64,000 bases of DNA from Norana najaformis (GCA_964023275.1 OZ029916.1:12144607-12208606), one strand, 5' to 3'. Counted from the first letter of the stretch, positions 1 to 11,344 are shown. The notes: generated by a model not told the origin, from the sequence alone. Program-made: numbers and translations.

Positions 1-27
1 CTGCCTTCCACACGTGCCCTTGCAACA

Positions 28-1255
28 CACCCCCGAACAACAGAGAAGGGCACCCAACGGGTGACCGATAAAAAATCCTCATGATTAAACATAATTATGC
101 AAATAATTCCAACATAATCAATATCATACTCATCACATTCAGAACAAAATCAATCCTAATACAAAACATAACCTCAACAAACTTCATGACACACTAAATT
201 CCTTATACCACAACAATATAATTGCACAATTCCTACCATCATTAACTACATAGCAAACATCCATCCAACTACTAACAGTCTGTTACCTAAACTGGTCGTT
301 AGAAATCTCAGAACACACAAAATGCAACAAGCATTCAAAAGCAGACACACTGCCGCAAAAAAATCCAATACCTGGTTAAAAAATAGTCAATATAGACTCG
401 AACGTGTATAGAACACCACAAAACACAGGTTTGGACTAAACAAAATCCGAGACTCTACCGAAACCAGACAAATACACAAATCAATATAATCCACACAAAA
501 CCTACAACAATATCAACTCCATACTCATCCAACAACAACATACAACCAATACATCCTGAAAGAACAAATCTAATCACATCCAACAGCCAAACGAATCATG
601 AAAAAAACAATACACGAAGTCCTCACAAGAATACCTTAATCGAACACTACACATACCTCAAAAAGAATAAAATTTACCCGACACACTTTCAACGACATCA
701 ACACAAGTAATAAATAATTCCAACAGCAACTAATCAATCAACTCATCCCTTAATATCTACACAACATCCACACACGACCCAGACAGATGGTAATTGGAGC
801 TTAGGACCTCCGGACGAAACAGTAATCAAAATTTACTATAAACACCATATACAACTCACCAAAAACACAACGAGGCACCACAAAGTCACCTCACATACAC
901 AAAATCACCAAAAACACAACGAGGCACCAAAACGAAGTCCCCACACAATACACAACTCTACATCACAAGACAAAGCCAGACCTCAATAAGTACCAAAAGG
1001 CTGTCAAAAATACTCCACTAAATAACTCTTAATAATAACAGTTTAATCCGAAGACCCCAAGTCCATCCTACTACTTCAACTTAAACAATCAGGATTCAAG
1101 CAACTACTTTCCCTCAAAACAACTATCAAATCACATTTTACGCAAAATTCATAAGTTATCATAAATAATTCTCATAAACTATAGTCAATGCAATATCTTT
1201 TCTTTAACAGAAAAAGTGAATTTAAGAACAGTCCAACCTAAACATTTAAAATACA
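28..1255. other. Internal region with extreme A+C bias on the plus strand
   Basis: No long open frame is seen. Plus-strand G is nearly absent (one G in 121-180) while A and C dominate. Read in the element's own direction the RNA would be T/G-rich and poor in C and A. A GGGGGTG stretch abuts the left LTR copy on the minus strand and may serve as the polypurine tract. Confidence 0.6.
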
Positions 1256-2056
1256 CTAACCAATCCAAACTTTAAATGTCAATACCCCCGAATTACTTAA
1301 CCTAAACCGCAAAGCTCCTCTTACTCTAGGATCAACCCATAAAAACGGTATTCTGGACCAAAGATCAGCGTTTACACCTGTAGGCCGAAACCAAGGATTG
1401 TGTACAAACTTGAGAGGTGTCGGAAAATTTCGACTTGACTGAAACGTTCTTGGCATCATCATACCCGGCCGACCGTGACAGACCGGACGACGACTTTGAC
1501 CCGGCACACGACTGGAAGCAACCACCAGCTCCGGAAATGCACCACTCGAACTGAAGTCGTAATTAGCTGACTCACCAATTGGAGAGAACGGCCGACACGG
1601 ATGACTGCGTGGCTCCGACCGACCAAACCAACGGCATACGACGGAAGAACTGCACGGCACCATCCCTGAAACCGATTCTGACTCGGCGGAAGAATGCCTC
1701 GCTCCACTATCACGTTCCTGCGAGTTCTCGTCCGTTTGAACAACGCACCTTTGTTGCTCTTTCATCGGCTGACCGTCATGACGAATCTCTGTCGAACGAA
1801 TCTGCTCCCGACAACCGTCATTCGGATGAATTTGCTCCCGGCAACCCACACACAGATGAATTTCCTGCGGATGACCCACACACGGCTGAATTTTCGGCGT
1901 ACGAGCATCATCCGGATGAACTTCCTGCGAACGAATTTGCTTCGGACGAGCCTCACTCGGATTAATCTCTCTCGGACGAATTTGCTTCGGATGAGCCTCA
2001 CTCGGATGAATCTCTATCGGACGAATTTGCTTCGGACGAGCCCCCATCTGTTGCAT
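1256..2056 (-). CDS. Repeat-containing ORF of the LTR element, function unknown
   Basis: An open frame of 266 codons runs from an ATG in the last bases of the LTR through the primer site into the internal region. Residues 5-95 are about 18 pentapeptide repeats of the form IRPxE/IHPSE. Residues 96-266 are non-repetitive, with a Ser/Arg/Pro-rich middle and no protease, zinc-knuckle or reverse-transcriptase motif. The repeats alone could keep this frame open. The frame then extends a further 170 codons, which is some support for coding. The upstream position would suit a gag-like protein, but nothing in the sequence proves that. The start inside the LTR is uncertain; the next ATG is three codons further. 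Confidence 0.35.
   Translation of the reverse strand: MQQMGARPKQIRPIEIHPSEAHPKQIRPREINPSEARPKQIRSQEVHPDDARTPKIQPCVGHPQEIHLCVGCREQIHPNDGCREQIRSTEIRHDGQPMKEQQRCVVQTDENSQERDSGARHSSAESESVSGMVPCSSSVVCRWFGRSEPRSHPCRPFSPIGESANYDFSSSGAFPELVVASSRVPGQSRRPVCHGRPGMMMPRTFQSSRNFPTPLKFVHNPWFRPTGVNADLWSRIPFLWVDPRVRGALRFRLSNSGVLTFKVWIG
1772..2041 (-). repeat. 15-nt (pentapeptide) tandem array starting inside the primer binding site
   Basis: About 18 imperfect 15-nt units follow the LTR, with a higher-order 45-nt period in the first three triplets. The unit consensus is close to ATTCGTCCGANNGAG and translates as (I/A)(R/H)Px(E/Q). Several units keep the GCTCGTCCG core of the primer site, so the array looks like an amplified primer-site segment. 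It keeps one reading frame open on both strands. Confidence 0.75.
2033..2046 (-). promoter_or_regulatory. Primer binding site, tRNA-Pro type
   Basis: TGGGGGCTCGTCCG lies two bases after the LTR end on the minus strand. These are the first 14 bases of the 18-nt site complementary to the 3' end of tRNA-Pro. Position 15 onward (AAGC) diverges. The same stretch is the first unit of the 15-nt repeat array that follows. Confidence 0.7.
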
Positions 2057-2412
2057 GCTGGAAAGCGATTAGGCTCGTAGAGGTATAGGCCGAACCAGCA
2101 TACAACGTTCGTTGGTTTAAAACTCTGTATTCTCGAATCCAAAATGGCAACAACAACTTCAACTCAACGAACTTCCTCCAACACGGCAATATATGACCCA
2201 TAACCTTTTCTCACAGCAATATCTCCCAAGAACTTTCCACTCACTCTTTTATACATTCTTCTCTCCCAACGAGACAACCACTCCTTTAAACACTCCCTCA
2301 AACACTCCTTTCAACACAAGTGCATGCGCACATGTTCCTAACCGAATGTTGCATGGGCACGTGTCACCTTCTGACCTAACCCAACCTGCCTTCCACACGT
2401 GCCCTTGCAACA
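2049..2412 (-). repeat. 5' LTR of the short retroelement
   Basis: This 364-bp terminal repeat starts TGTTGCAAGG (minus strand, from 2412) and ends CATGCAACA at 2049. It contains a TATA box at 2246-2253. The outer 66 bases (2347-2412) are themselves an imperfect palindrome, TGTTGCATGGGCACGTG against TGTTGCAAGGGCACGTG. Only the first 27 bases can be compared with the other LTR, and they are identical, which suggests a young or gene-converted copy. Confidence 0.75.
2246..2253 (-). promoter_or_regulatory. TATA box of the LTR promoter
   Basis: TATAAAAG on the minus strand, about 165 bases into the LTR from its 5' edge. The position fits a U3/R promoter. No AATAAA is obvious downstream within the LTR. 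Confidence 0.5.
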
Positions 2413-2454
2413 AATATACTGCATGTCCTCCTGTGTGGAACAGAAACCTGGACA

Positions 2455-2735
2455 CTTACCAAAGTTCTGGAGATGAAGCTCGACGCCTTCCAGTGGTGGT
2501 GCCTCAGGAGGAAACTGTGCAGTCCCTACACAGCACGTCACCAATGCAGAAATATATCACCATATAATGCACATCCCAGTGTCGGAGATGATTCAAACAA
2601 GGAACAACAGTGGAAGCTGATCTGCGCCTACTGAACTTTGGGCTACATACGGCCTGGAGATTGCACAGAATAGATTTGACTGGTTACACATTATAGAAAC
2701 AGCAATGCTTCAGACAGGAGCATGCCACAGATGAT
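2455..2735 (+). pseudogene. RTE-like LINE 3' relic
   Basis: Conceptual translation in shifting frames gives LDAFQWWCLRRKL, then SVGDD, then VEADLRLLNFGLHTAWR and finally ETAMLQTGACHR. That is the usual order at the C-terminal end of RTE-like LINE polyproteins. The middle part, with the RxxGH and GRPxxxW motifs, is missing, so there is an internal deletion plus frameshifts. Confidence 0.55.
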
Positions 2736-2921
2736 GATGATTACGTTGCTAGCTTTTCTATTGTGTATTGTTCATGTTCCTGCTTCTTGTCAAATCTGGT
2801 AGAGACAGGTCTGTTGTTGAACTCATGCATGCATTGCTGCAGTTTGGTGTGTTTTTGAACTTGGTTTAGGCCCATCCATTTAACCTGATTCTGGGTGCTG
2901 TTTTTTTCAGTTCAGTCTTAT

Positions 2922-2953
2922 TTGCTGCTGCTGCTGCTGCTGCTGCTGCTTGA
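2922..2953 (+). repeat. (TGC)n microsatellite
   Basis: Ten uninterrupted TGC units lie in otherwise unassigned sequence. Confidence 0.9.
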
Positions 2954-3392
2954 TACCAGTAACATTATTTTTCATCCCATGTTAAATGCAGATTCATGCA
3001 AAACATCTTCAACTACCTTTCATCAGTTGTCTTTGTATCTGCTTCTGTTGCTTCTTTTGGATCATAACACCAAAATTTACACTGGGTCAGTTAGACTTCA
3101 GAATCTGGATATTGGTCAATTAAAAATTTTTTCTTTTAAATAAAGCTTAAGCTATACATAATTTTCTTTGTGGGAATTCCTTGCACAAACTTGCTGTTGA
3201 TGAGACCTGGGTTCAACTTAATGATACAGCTGCATTCATTTCTGACCTCATTCCCCCAACCTTTTCCATGCTGAACGAGCCTCGGTGCAGTGGTAAGGGT
3301 GGGGGCTTGCCTTTTTTTTAGGTCATATGTACCACCGCTTAGGTTCACTTTGCCTATTTGTACACTCAGGTCATATGAAATCTGCATATGTG

Positions 3393-3930
3393 TCAGAAGG
3401 TTAGAATAAGAATAGGAGCATATTCAGAACCAGGAATAATTGGTAGAGGAGTAAGATAAGGATGCCCGCTATCACCACTACTGTTTAACATCTATATTGA
3501 AGAACTTGTACGAGAGTTGCTAGAAAATATGGAAGAGGGAATAAAAGCAGGAGGAAGACTGGTGAAGGCGCTGAGATTTGCAGATGACCAGGCAATGTAA
3601 ATAGACAAGAAGGTCTACAGAGGATGATGGACCGCCTGAACCTAATTTCGATAGAATATGGTATGAAAATAAATATCAAAAAGACAAAGGTTATGAAGAT
3701 AAGCAGAAAATAAGAAACAACAGTAAGAATAATGGTAAATGATGAAGAGTTAGAACAGGTCAGGCAGTTCTGCTACTTAGGAAGTATGATTACAACAGAT
3801 GCAAAATGTCATAATATAAAAAGGATACTGGTGGGAAAAGACATTTTTATGAAGAGGAAATAATTAATGAGAGGGGGACTGAACAGGAACCTAAAGAACA
3901 GAATGGTCAAAACACTGATATGGGACATAG
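3393..3930 (+). pseudogene. RTE-like LINE fragment (family A), decayed
   Basis: Translation gives GVR*GCPLSPLLFNIYIEE, GGRLVKALRFADDQAM and then a stop-riddled thumb region. This is the reverse-transcriptase core including the FADD catalytic motif. It is closely related to the minus-strand copy at 50240-51760 (same GIIGRGVR, GGRLVK and EELEQVRQFC stretches). Stops and frameshifts are frequent, so it is an old copy. It lies in the presumed last intron of the syntaxin-type gene. Confidence 0.8.
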
Positions 3931-4296
3931 ACTTGGATTTTGCCAAACTAACACACGGATGCTCTGTGCAGAATTTGGCTAGTTACCATTATTAGCAAAG
4001 AACTGTCATCTCTGGAAGGGACTCTTTTGGCTGGGCTCCATGTATGTGTGCATGAGGGCCCATTAGTGGACTTTTCCAGTTATATGAGCATTACTCACTT
4101 ACAGATGCATTTTCTGTTTGTAATGAACTTTAAGTCCGCTCAGGCTAGCACAAGCAGCACTTTTGTGAGGTATTTAAAAGGTGATTTTTAAGTGTTTGGA
4201 TACATACATACATAAACAGTAATGGTTCAAACTCTGTAACAGGTCTCTTGTAGAACTGCACAACTCTTAATATATTTTGTATGTTTTGTGTTTTAG

Positions 4297-4377
4297 AAAA
4301 AGATTATGATAATCATCTGCCTTGTGATTGCAATTATTGTGATTACACTTATCATTGGACTGTCTGTTGGACGTTAG
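4297..4377 (+). CDS. Last coding exon of a syntaxin-type SNARE (tail anchor)
   Basis: A pyrimidine-rich TTTTAG acceptor at 4291-4296 is followed by 26 codons and TAG. They read KKIMIIICLV at the start and IIGLSVGR at the end, a basic pair followed by one hydrophobic membrane span of about 20 residues. Plasma-membrane syntaxins (syntaxin 1/3/4 type) end with KKIMIII or KKVLIAI plus a tail anchor ending in GG or VG, and in vertebrate genes this segment is the last exon. The role would be C-terminal anchoring of a Q-SNARE in the membrane. The SNARE-motif exons are not visible in the 4.3 kb upstream, so they must lie outside the window to the left. A different tail-anchored protein is possible but less likely. 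Confidence 0.65.
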   Translation, partial: KKIMIIICLVIAIIVITLIIGLSVGR

Positions 4378-6590
4378 GAGAAGCAGTTGCACTTTTCAAC
4401 TCAGGACATTTCAGTTTTCTCTAGCTCTTGAGCTCACAAGGTGGAAGTTTGATGCGCCCCATTTGTTATACTTTCTTTCCATATCCTGCACTGACTGTAC
4501 AAATCCATGATGGAAGCAACATATCAGTGGTTCTTCCATGTTGACTTTTTACTCTAGCCCCTCATCATCAGATTTTAAATATAAAACTTTCAAACTAAAT
4601 AATGAACATTACTACTTTCATCCTTGTGTCTTGCTATCATTGTTGCATTTCATTATACTATCAATATGTTGAGCATGTGTTACATTTCATTAGGATGTCT
4701 AGTGACATATTTCCATATGATTAGCTGAACTGTTGCAGTTCAGTAATAATAACCCTTTTAACTTTACATTTACATCACAGATATGTTTCTTAATGGTGAT
4801 TTAATTATTCAGTTTTCTGTTTATATTTGTTATTTGGGGATTTGTACATACTTATGGCTTTGCTGTTTCTTATACCCTTCAAAAGGTTTTTGCAGCTTAA
4901 ATCATGGGTTAAATTAGTCTATCAGATAGGTAAAGTAAGTTAATTGTGCATATTTATTTTGACTGTATGAACACCAGTCCTTACGTGCTGTCTTACGGGT
5001 TAAATTTTTCAAGATGAACCTGAAACTTTTTCCTAACCCCTATACCACTGAATAACGTTTTACAGTTTTCTTATGTAACTGCAATGTCAACAGAAAGCAA
5101 ATTCATGTATACGTCATGATAAACTAATCCGTTTAGATAGACATAAGTTTTTTCTGCACAGACAGACACAAAATGTGTATGTCCCAAAACTTCCAGTTAG
5201 TAATGGTTTCTTTGCCTGGTAATTTAACATATCACTTTCTAATGCTTCATCAGTAGAATTGGAATAATGATGAATACCATGCTATAACATTCTAGAGATC
5301 ATCCGATATGAAACAAGAGATCCAAAAGTCTAAATCTGCAATGAGTTTTAGATTATGGATGGTTAAAATCTGTGCTTTAGCCCAGTCATGTATAATACCC
5401 ATAGCTTCTCCCAAAAGTAAGCCTGCTCTCAGTTATTGCTATACCACTACATGTGCCAGTCTGTCGTACAAGATGCTATAACTGTCACCCTTTGCACCCT
5501 CATGATTTTCACCTTTGGGTATTTGGAAGTGTATCTCAGCCAGATGAGGGATGTCTATAGATTACTGACAAGTTAACTTGGTTATGAACAAGCAGATTTG
5601 TGATGTGGTAAAGGATTAAAGGGCTGCATGGCTTAACAACAAATTGCCATTTAATATGATGTTCTGGTCTTAAACAAGCTGTCCACAGGTTTTCAAGCTG
5701 AATTTTGTTGACCCAACACTCTTACTAAAATATTTTAAATATTTCTAATAACTAATTTTTATTCTTGTATGCAAAATGACTGACAAATTTTACTATGAAA
5801 TTATCATACTTACTTAATTAGCTGTGTTCTAAATAAGTCATCTATCTTTTCTTGTGCCATTTTTCCAGCAAGGCTGGGCAAAATGTGCTGAATTTGGTTT
5901 TAAAATGCTTTATAGCTGTTGATTATTAATTGGTCATATGTTACTGATGATGAAAATGCAGTAGCTAGAGGAAGAAAAGTTGGCAAACAAAATGAGAAGT
6001 GGTATATTTTTTTATGAAAGTTGAAGATTCAGTGTCTCATCTTCTAACAGTTCATGTTACAATGGAATATAACACACTTCAGAATGAGATACAATACACC
6101 ATGAGATGTATGAGGTAATTCAAAGAAAAATTTGTGAAACCATTGTATTTACTTATATAAACAATTCTTTTAAGTAATAAAATTAATAAATTAATTCATT
6201 TACCCAGGCATGACTAACTAATAATATACCAGTATGTATGTATGTATCAATATTCTTAATACTTCTGCGCCTTTAAAGCACCTCTCTAAAGGCTTATGCA
6301 ACACTCCAACAAAAAACAATTTAAAGATTGAGAATGGCCTCACCCCATCAAGTATTCAGACATTGTTGTCTCAACTGAAGCAAAACACTGCCAACTTACT
6401 TTCAGTAAATGTTACAAATTCGGCTTTACGAAAAACTGTATAGGTATGTTAATTGAAAAGTGTAAAACTGAAGATTTTATGTTTTGATACAATATAATAG
6501 AAGAGCTCTTTACAACAGCTCAAATGTGCACAAAAGGAAACACTATTAACTAGCTGTTTGTCAGTTTGACTGGAAGAGTTAAGTTTTAGG
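4378..6590. other. Presumed 3' UTR of the SNARE gene and intergenic DNA
   Basis: AT-rich sequence directly after the stop codon. No protein homology or structured RNA was recognised. The first part is probably the 3' UTR, but its end cannot be placed. Confidence 0.4.
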
Positions 6591-6599
6591 TTAAGAGCA

Positions 6600-6830
6600 A
6601 AAGAGAATTACAAACACAAGGAGGTAAAGATTTCCAAATGGTGGGACCAGCTACTGTGAATAAGTGCCAGCAAAGACAAGATGGGTGCCAGGAACAGCAT
6701 ACTTTCTACAAGATGCTGATCATAGAGAATTGTCCATTTATTGAGCACATGCTCAGGAGTGCCAGCTTGAAGCAGATATGCTCAGATATAGAAAGCCAGT
6801 GCAAAGAACATTTGTGCAGTTGTGAAGTAG
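6600..6830 (-). pseudogene. CR1/L2-like LINE C-terminal relic
   Basis: Minus-strand translation in broken frames gives LHWLSISEHICFKLALL and, further on, FTVAGPTIWKSLPPCV. These are the two landmark motifs (LHWLPVxxRIxFK and FSVAGPxxWNSLP) at the end of CR1/L2-type LINE proteins. Several stops lie between them. Confidence 0.65.
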
Positions 6831-6959
6831 CATGACAGAATTCCCACAAATGAATCACAAAATTTCATATGCCATTTTGCTTAAAATTGGCCAAACATTA
6901 CTTAGTATGTGACCAAACTGCAAGTGCCTGATACTGGATGCAAGCATAAGCAGTTCTTT

Positions 6960-8530
6960 AGCCATTTTCCTTAGTCCTTTACTTCCTGCTTAAGAATCAG
7001 AGTGAATATATTTACTTATGTTACTAGGACAATGACTGATGTCGTTTTGCAACCTGTTCTTAATAACTGTGTGCTTTATAAATACATATATTCTATAGAT
7101 TGCTTTGAATCTACGTGTATTGTCTAACAAGTGATTGAGCTGCAAGATCTGTGCACCATTACATATTGTATCCATTTTCACATGCTAAGGCTAATATCAA
7201 TGCTTTTCTTTCATCTCTTCTGGCTCAGCTAAATATTTTCTCATCTAAACATTATTATTAACATTATTATTATTATTATTTGACCAACATCTAAACAGCT
7301 AAATCTTATCAAGTTCTGGTGAAGTGTCACACTGGCAGTGAACAGAGATGGAATTGAAATGCTGAATTGTGACAGGTAGATGTTGGAAGAGGTAGCTAGT
7401 TCTTATTTTCTTTATTATTCTTATTCTTCTTCTTATTATTATTATTATGCAAATTTATAAATTCCCACAGTTTCACTCATTAGTGAAAAATGCAAAGAAA
7501 GAAGGCAAAGTGACATCTGAAGCATGGATGGCATACAAAATTGCACCCATCAGAGAAAGGCATTTCCTATAGAGTTATCCTTTTCAGTCAACTGAAAACT
7601 CCAGTGTGGCTTTTATTTAAGTGAGACTGGATCATTACACTACTTTTGTATGTAAATAAATCATATCAGTATAGTTGTATTATCATTTCTTAGCTACAGA
7701 CACACTAGAGCCTGTAATAACATTACTAACAAATGCATTTGTGAATTTACCTTTCAGCATAATTGAACTGGTATTTAAAGGCAAAATGACATAAGCAGTA
7801 TTGCATAAGTTAGAGTTAGAAGATTATTAGAATGTAATAATTTGTCTAAATCTATACACTATATGCAATTATTAAAATGTAATAATTTGTGTGAATCTAT
7901 ATACTATATGCAAAACTGAAGTGGCTGTAGAAGTGTAACTTCTACAACTTAAAACAAACACTGTAAAATTTAAAGTTTACTAAAACAGCTGATAAAATCT
8001 TTCAGTTATTTGCTAAATTTGTCATCAAACTTTGATTTGAATTTTAGTGTATCCTGATAGTTTGTCTATTCCCATACTGACAGGTGCTGGTACTTATTAC
8101 AGAACTCAGCAGATCAAGTTTACTGAATTTTAACTTACTAAATTTAACTAATATTTATAGATTATCACAATGGGTATTTTAAGATCTACCAATTGTAACA
8201 TGTAACAATCATGTAAGCATTTGCATATGAGGTTTTGTTTTTGCTTTGGGTTTTGCTTTTGTTTCTAAAAATGTTGAACTAGCCATTAGAATGTTACATT
8301 TACAACTTTCTGTGAGGTTTTCAAAAATTAAGTCTCCATTGTCATCATAATAACACCTTGATAACATCCTAGAGAAATATCAAGCATAAATTTTTAAATA
8401 TCAACATGCAGTGAGAGTTCATTTATTTAACTTGCTCCAAATCTAATTACCAAATATTTGGTTTATGTTTTTATCTAATAACAATAAAAGCATACTTAAA
8501 ACTTTAAACTATGAAAACCTTAAACCATAA
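6960..8530. other. No gene seen; small direct repeat and (ATT)n tracts
   Basis: Short (TTA)n runs occur near 7255-7285 and 7430-7448. Two copies of a roughly 40-bp sequence (about 7829-7867 and 7874-7912, sharing ATGTAATAATTTGT) stand side by side. Nothing coding was recognised. Confidence 0.6.
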
Positions 8531-8535
8531 CCTAG

Positions 8536-9357
8536 CTTTTCTGATCATATCACCTATCTTTCCCACTCTTGCTTCATGCATATCCGTGACCTCTGCAGAA
8601 TCCGCCCTATGATTGACTTCAAAACTGCATCTACCATCACCACAGCCATAGTCCATACAAAACTTGATTACTGTAATTCATTTTTCCTCAATATAGACAA
8701 AACCCTGATAAATCAAATTAAAGGAATTCAGAATCTAAATGCCGTCACCAAATCTCCCAAATACCATCCCATCACTCCTGTTCTGAAATCACTTCACTGG
8801 CTTAAAATACCAGAACAAATAGAGTAAAAAGTCTTATCCCTCATCTACAATACACTTCAATCTTCCCAACCCTCTATCTTCGTCAACTGTTTACAATACA
8901 ACCACTTCGTTCAACCCGCTCCTCATCTGTCCTAACACTTCTTCGCCCTCCCGTCACCTCATCCTTAAAATTTGGAAATCACTCCATAGCCATAGCTGCC
9001 CCACCCCTTTGGAATAAACTCCCACCAGAATTGCAACAGTTGTCTGGTCAATCATACGAACTCACCAACACTTCACCTCTTTCAGTTTCTGCGCAGGTCT
9101 TTCACTCAAGACTGAAAACACTTCTTTTCCAAAAATCTTATCCTGATTCTTCCTCTTCCCTTATCTCTCTTCTCGCTTCAATTTCAAACATCATCCACCG
9201 TAGCCGTCCGACTGTCTGACTCCTGGATCTTGACCTGGAACCGAACCCTTTTTCGTAGCGATTTTGTTTTGACTGAGCACCTGTGAATAAGCTTGTTCCC
9301 GCGACTTAGCTTTCGTTGGGCGTTGTAGAAATCTCGAGATTACGATTATGATTCAAA
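8536..9357 (+). pseudogene. CR1/L2-like LINE 3' fragment
   Basis: Translation gives VHTKLDYCNSFFLNI, HPITPVLKSLHWLKIPEQIE and a later, frameshifted region ending in FHSRLKTLLF. This is the C-terminal domain after the reverse transcriptase. The 3' UTR ends TTGTAGAAATCTCGAGATTA with an A/T tail, and the same tail occurs on the minus strand at about 45525-45655 and near 18040-18090. Frameshifts and stops show it is dead. Confidence 0.8.
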
Positions 9358-9831
9358 AAGCAACTGATATTCTATCTATTATAATACGCTTAGTATGTGC
9401 CGACAGTTTACACTGTTACGCAACATAGAAGGAGCTCACTGCTGATGTTGCTGTATAATACAGTACAAGCTCTACTGTGCTAGCTCATTAATAAAACACT
9501 ATCACATGTTTAAGTCATGACATTTTACACAGGTAGATGCACTAAAATCCTAACATGATATAAAGTGACATAACAGCCAAGTCTGCCTGGTTTACTAGTT
9601 TTGCTTGTGGACCCAATACCATTTTCTGTTTCCATCCTGTTTTCTTATATTTACATCCAATTCTTTAGATCAGTTTTCTATCATCACTATTTTTAACTAG
9701 CAACAAGATCAGTACTGAAATTTTATAGTTATGGTCCTCACGTTGTAACCACATGGTGTTTACAAGTGGTGTAGTTTATCTCAGCAACAGGCAATTTCTG
9801 AGATTTTATTGCATGATTATGTGCATATATA
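9358..9831. other. No feature recognised
   Basis: AT-rich sequence between a LINE 3' end and the left end of the pogo-like element. The TA at 9830-9831 is the target-site duplication. Confidence 0.6.
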
Positions 9832-10500
9832 AGGTATAACTTGACATATTTTTGCAAAAGTAATTATATTGGAATTATCATTATTCATACATATTATTCG
9901 TATTACACTGTTGAAACTATTCAGCTCAATATTTACATTAATTTTGAATGCTAATGTCTCATGATAACTGATATTTTTTAATGTTTGTATAACCACCCAA
10001 AAAGTCAATGTTACCCCATATCTGGGGTCAAATTGACATCTCCTCCAAAAATCCAGTTGGAAATGTTACAGTTTAATGAAACATTATCTTCTTCACATTT
10101 AGTAAAGTACTTCTGTTTGTGCAATATATGCTAAGTCAAAAAATAAATTGCATGAATTTTGCATACTTTATTAATGCAAGTGCATTTAACATAAGTGTCA
10201 TAAACAGCAAAATGATTAACAAAAACATACTGACATTTCATTGCATTCATTATTGTAATAGTGACAAGACAGCATGCGCTTCAGTTGAACACATCTATAA
10301 AGAAATGTGAGCTCATCTTGCATCACATTATACCATTAAATGGTTTTGTGCCTAAATTTTCCAGAAAACTCACTACACTTTTAATGCAAAAGTTACCTCA
10401 CAGTACAGGAAACATTGATATGGTTACAGGTTACATTGACACACCATGTCAATGTTTCTCCACATTATATACAGTTTGAAGTTTGTTGACTGTAAATATG

Positions 10501-10935
10501 TCAAAGTGCGTATCTCGATGGCTTGCAAATGCTGCATACACTGTAAAACTTGCTCACTGAAATATGAACAGGAATCTCGAAAGATAAATGCTTAAGCTTG
10601 TTATTAATGTCATGGTGTGAAACATCTTCCACTTGCTGAGTGTATGTCATCTTAGCTGGTGGCCGCTCCATTTCAGCTGATGAAACATGATCAGTTGACA
10701 TCAGCTTAACATCAGAAGCATTAACTGGGGACAGGTTTTCTGGAAAGCCACTGTTCAGCCAAATTGGTTTTCTCACTAACAACTGCATTTTACTGAGCAA
10801 AGGCTTGCAACATTTGCTAGTCTTCTTCTGCAGCGTGTAATAACCTTTGACTTTGGTAGCTTTTGCAGTTTTTGCTGTTTCTGGTAATCCAAGGTTATTT
10901 ACATTCAGTGTGCTTCTAACCTTCTTTGCTCCCAT
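10501..10935 (-). CDS. 144-codon ORF in the 3' part of pogo copy A, unknown
   Basis: An open frame with a Lys/Thr-rich start (MGAKKVRSTL, TAKATKVKGYYTLQ), no recognisable domain and no membrane segment. Its place downstream of the DDE domain and inside the inverted repeats suggests it may be the C-terminal tail of the transposase, or the remnant of a second element ORF. No homology was recognised. Confidence 0.3.
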   Translation of the reverse strand: MGAKKVRSTLNVNNLGLPETAKTAKATKVKGYYTLQKKTSKCCKPLLSKMQLLVRKPIWLNSGFPENLSPVNASDVKLMSTDHVSSAEMERPPAKMTYTQQVEDVSHHDINNKLKHLSFEIPVHISVSKFYSVCSICKPSRYAL

Positions 10936-11344
10936 ATCTGTCTTCTTTCTTCATCATTCCTCAAGCAGTTACTTGCCTCCTCGGAAGTCAGACATTTAGC
11001 CAATGTTCACTTATACGGACGCGCTTGTCTTCTGTAAGCTTAGTGATTTGCCTTGTGAGCCATAATTGCCATTTCAATTCCTTCACGAGGTGAATTCATC
11101 GTTGTTGCTGTGTCTGGTAAAGATGATGACAAGCTTACTGGACAAGATTTGCAGTTTCCTATGTGTTAACGGCACAGACCACCAGTTTGTCACTAGTAAC
11201 CTTCTGCCTGTTCAGTGGATATACTCCATAGGCTGTAACCCCCCTGTGTCTAATACTCTCTTGTCTAGTTCTGGTGACTATAGATTGCAGTCACTTTACA
11301 TTACACCATGGTACCTACAAGCTTGTTTAGCCAGTAGGTAGATA

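Larger units (their letters stand above)
1..2412 (-). mobile_element. Short LTR retroelement, minus strand (one LTR cut by the window edge)
   Basis: The first 27 bases repeat exactly the 27 bases at 2386-2412, and on the minus strand both begin TGTTGCAAGG. The right-hand copy opens a 364-bp LTR (2049-2412) with TG...CA ends and inverted termini TGTTGC/GCAACA. The left-hand copy would be the start of the second LTR, which continues outside the window. The interval between them is only about 2.0 kb. It has no reverse transcriptase, protease or integrase motif that I can see, so the element looks non-autonomous. A tRNA-Pro-like primer site follows the LTR after two bases. The outer target duplication cannot be checked because the other end is missing. 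Confidence 0.75.

Noticed and set aside
1579-2080. Plus-strand frames across the 15-nt repeat array
   Set aside because: Repeats of 15 nt keep all in-phase frames open; the LTR element reads on the minus strand, so these are shadows.
2895-3143. Leu-rich 82-codon protein
   Set aside because: Created by the (TGC)n microsatellite and AT-rich flank.
3255-3380. tRNA-derived SINE (CGGTGCAGTGGTAAGG resembles an A box)
   Set aside because: No convincing B box at the right distance and no second copy in the window.
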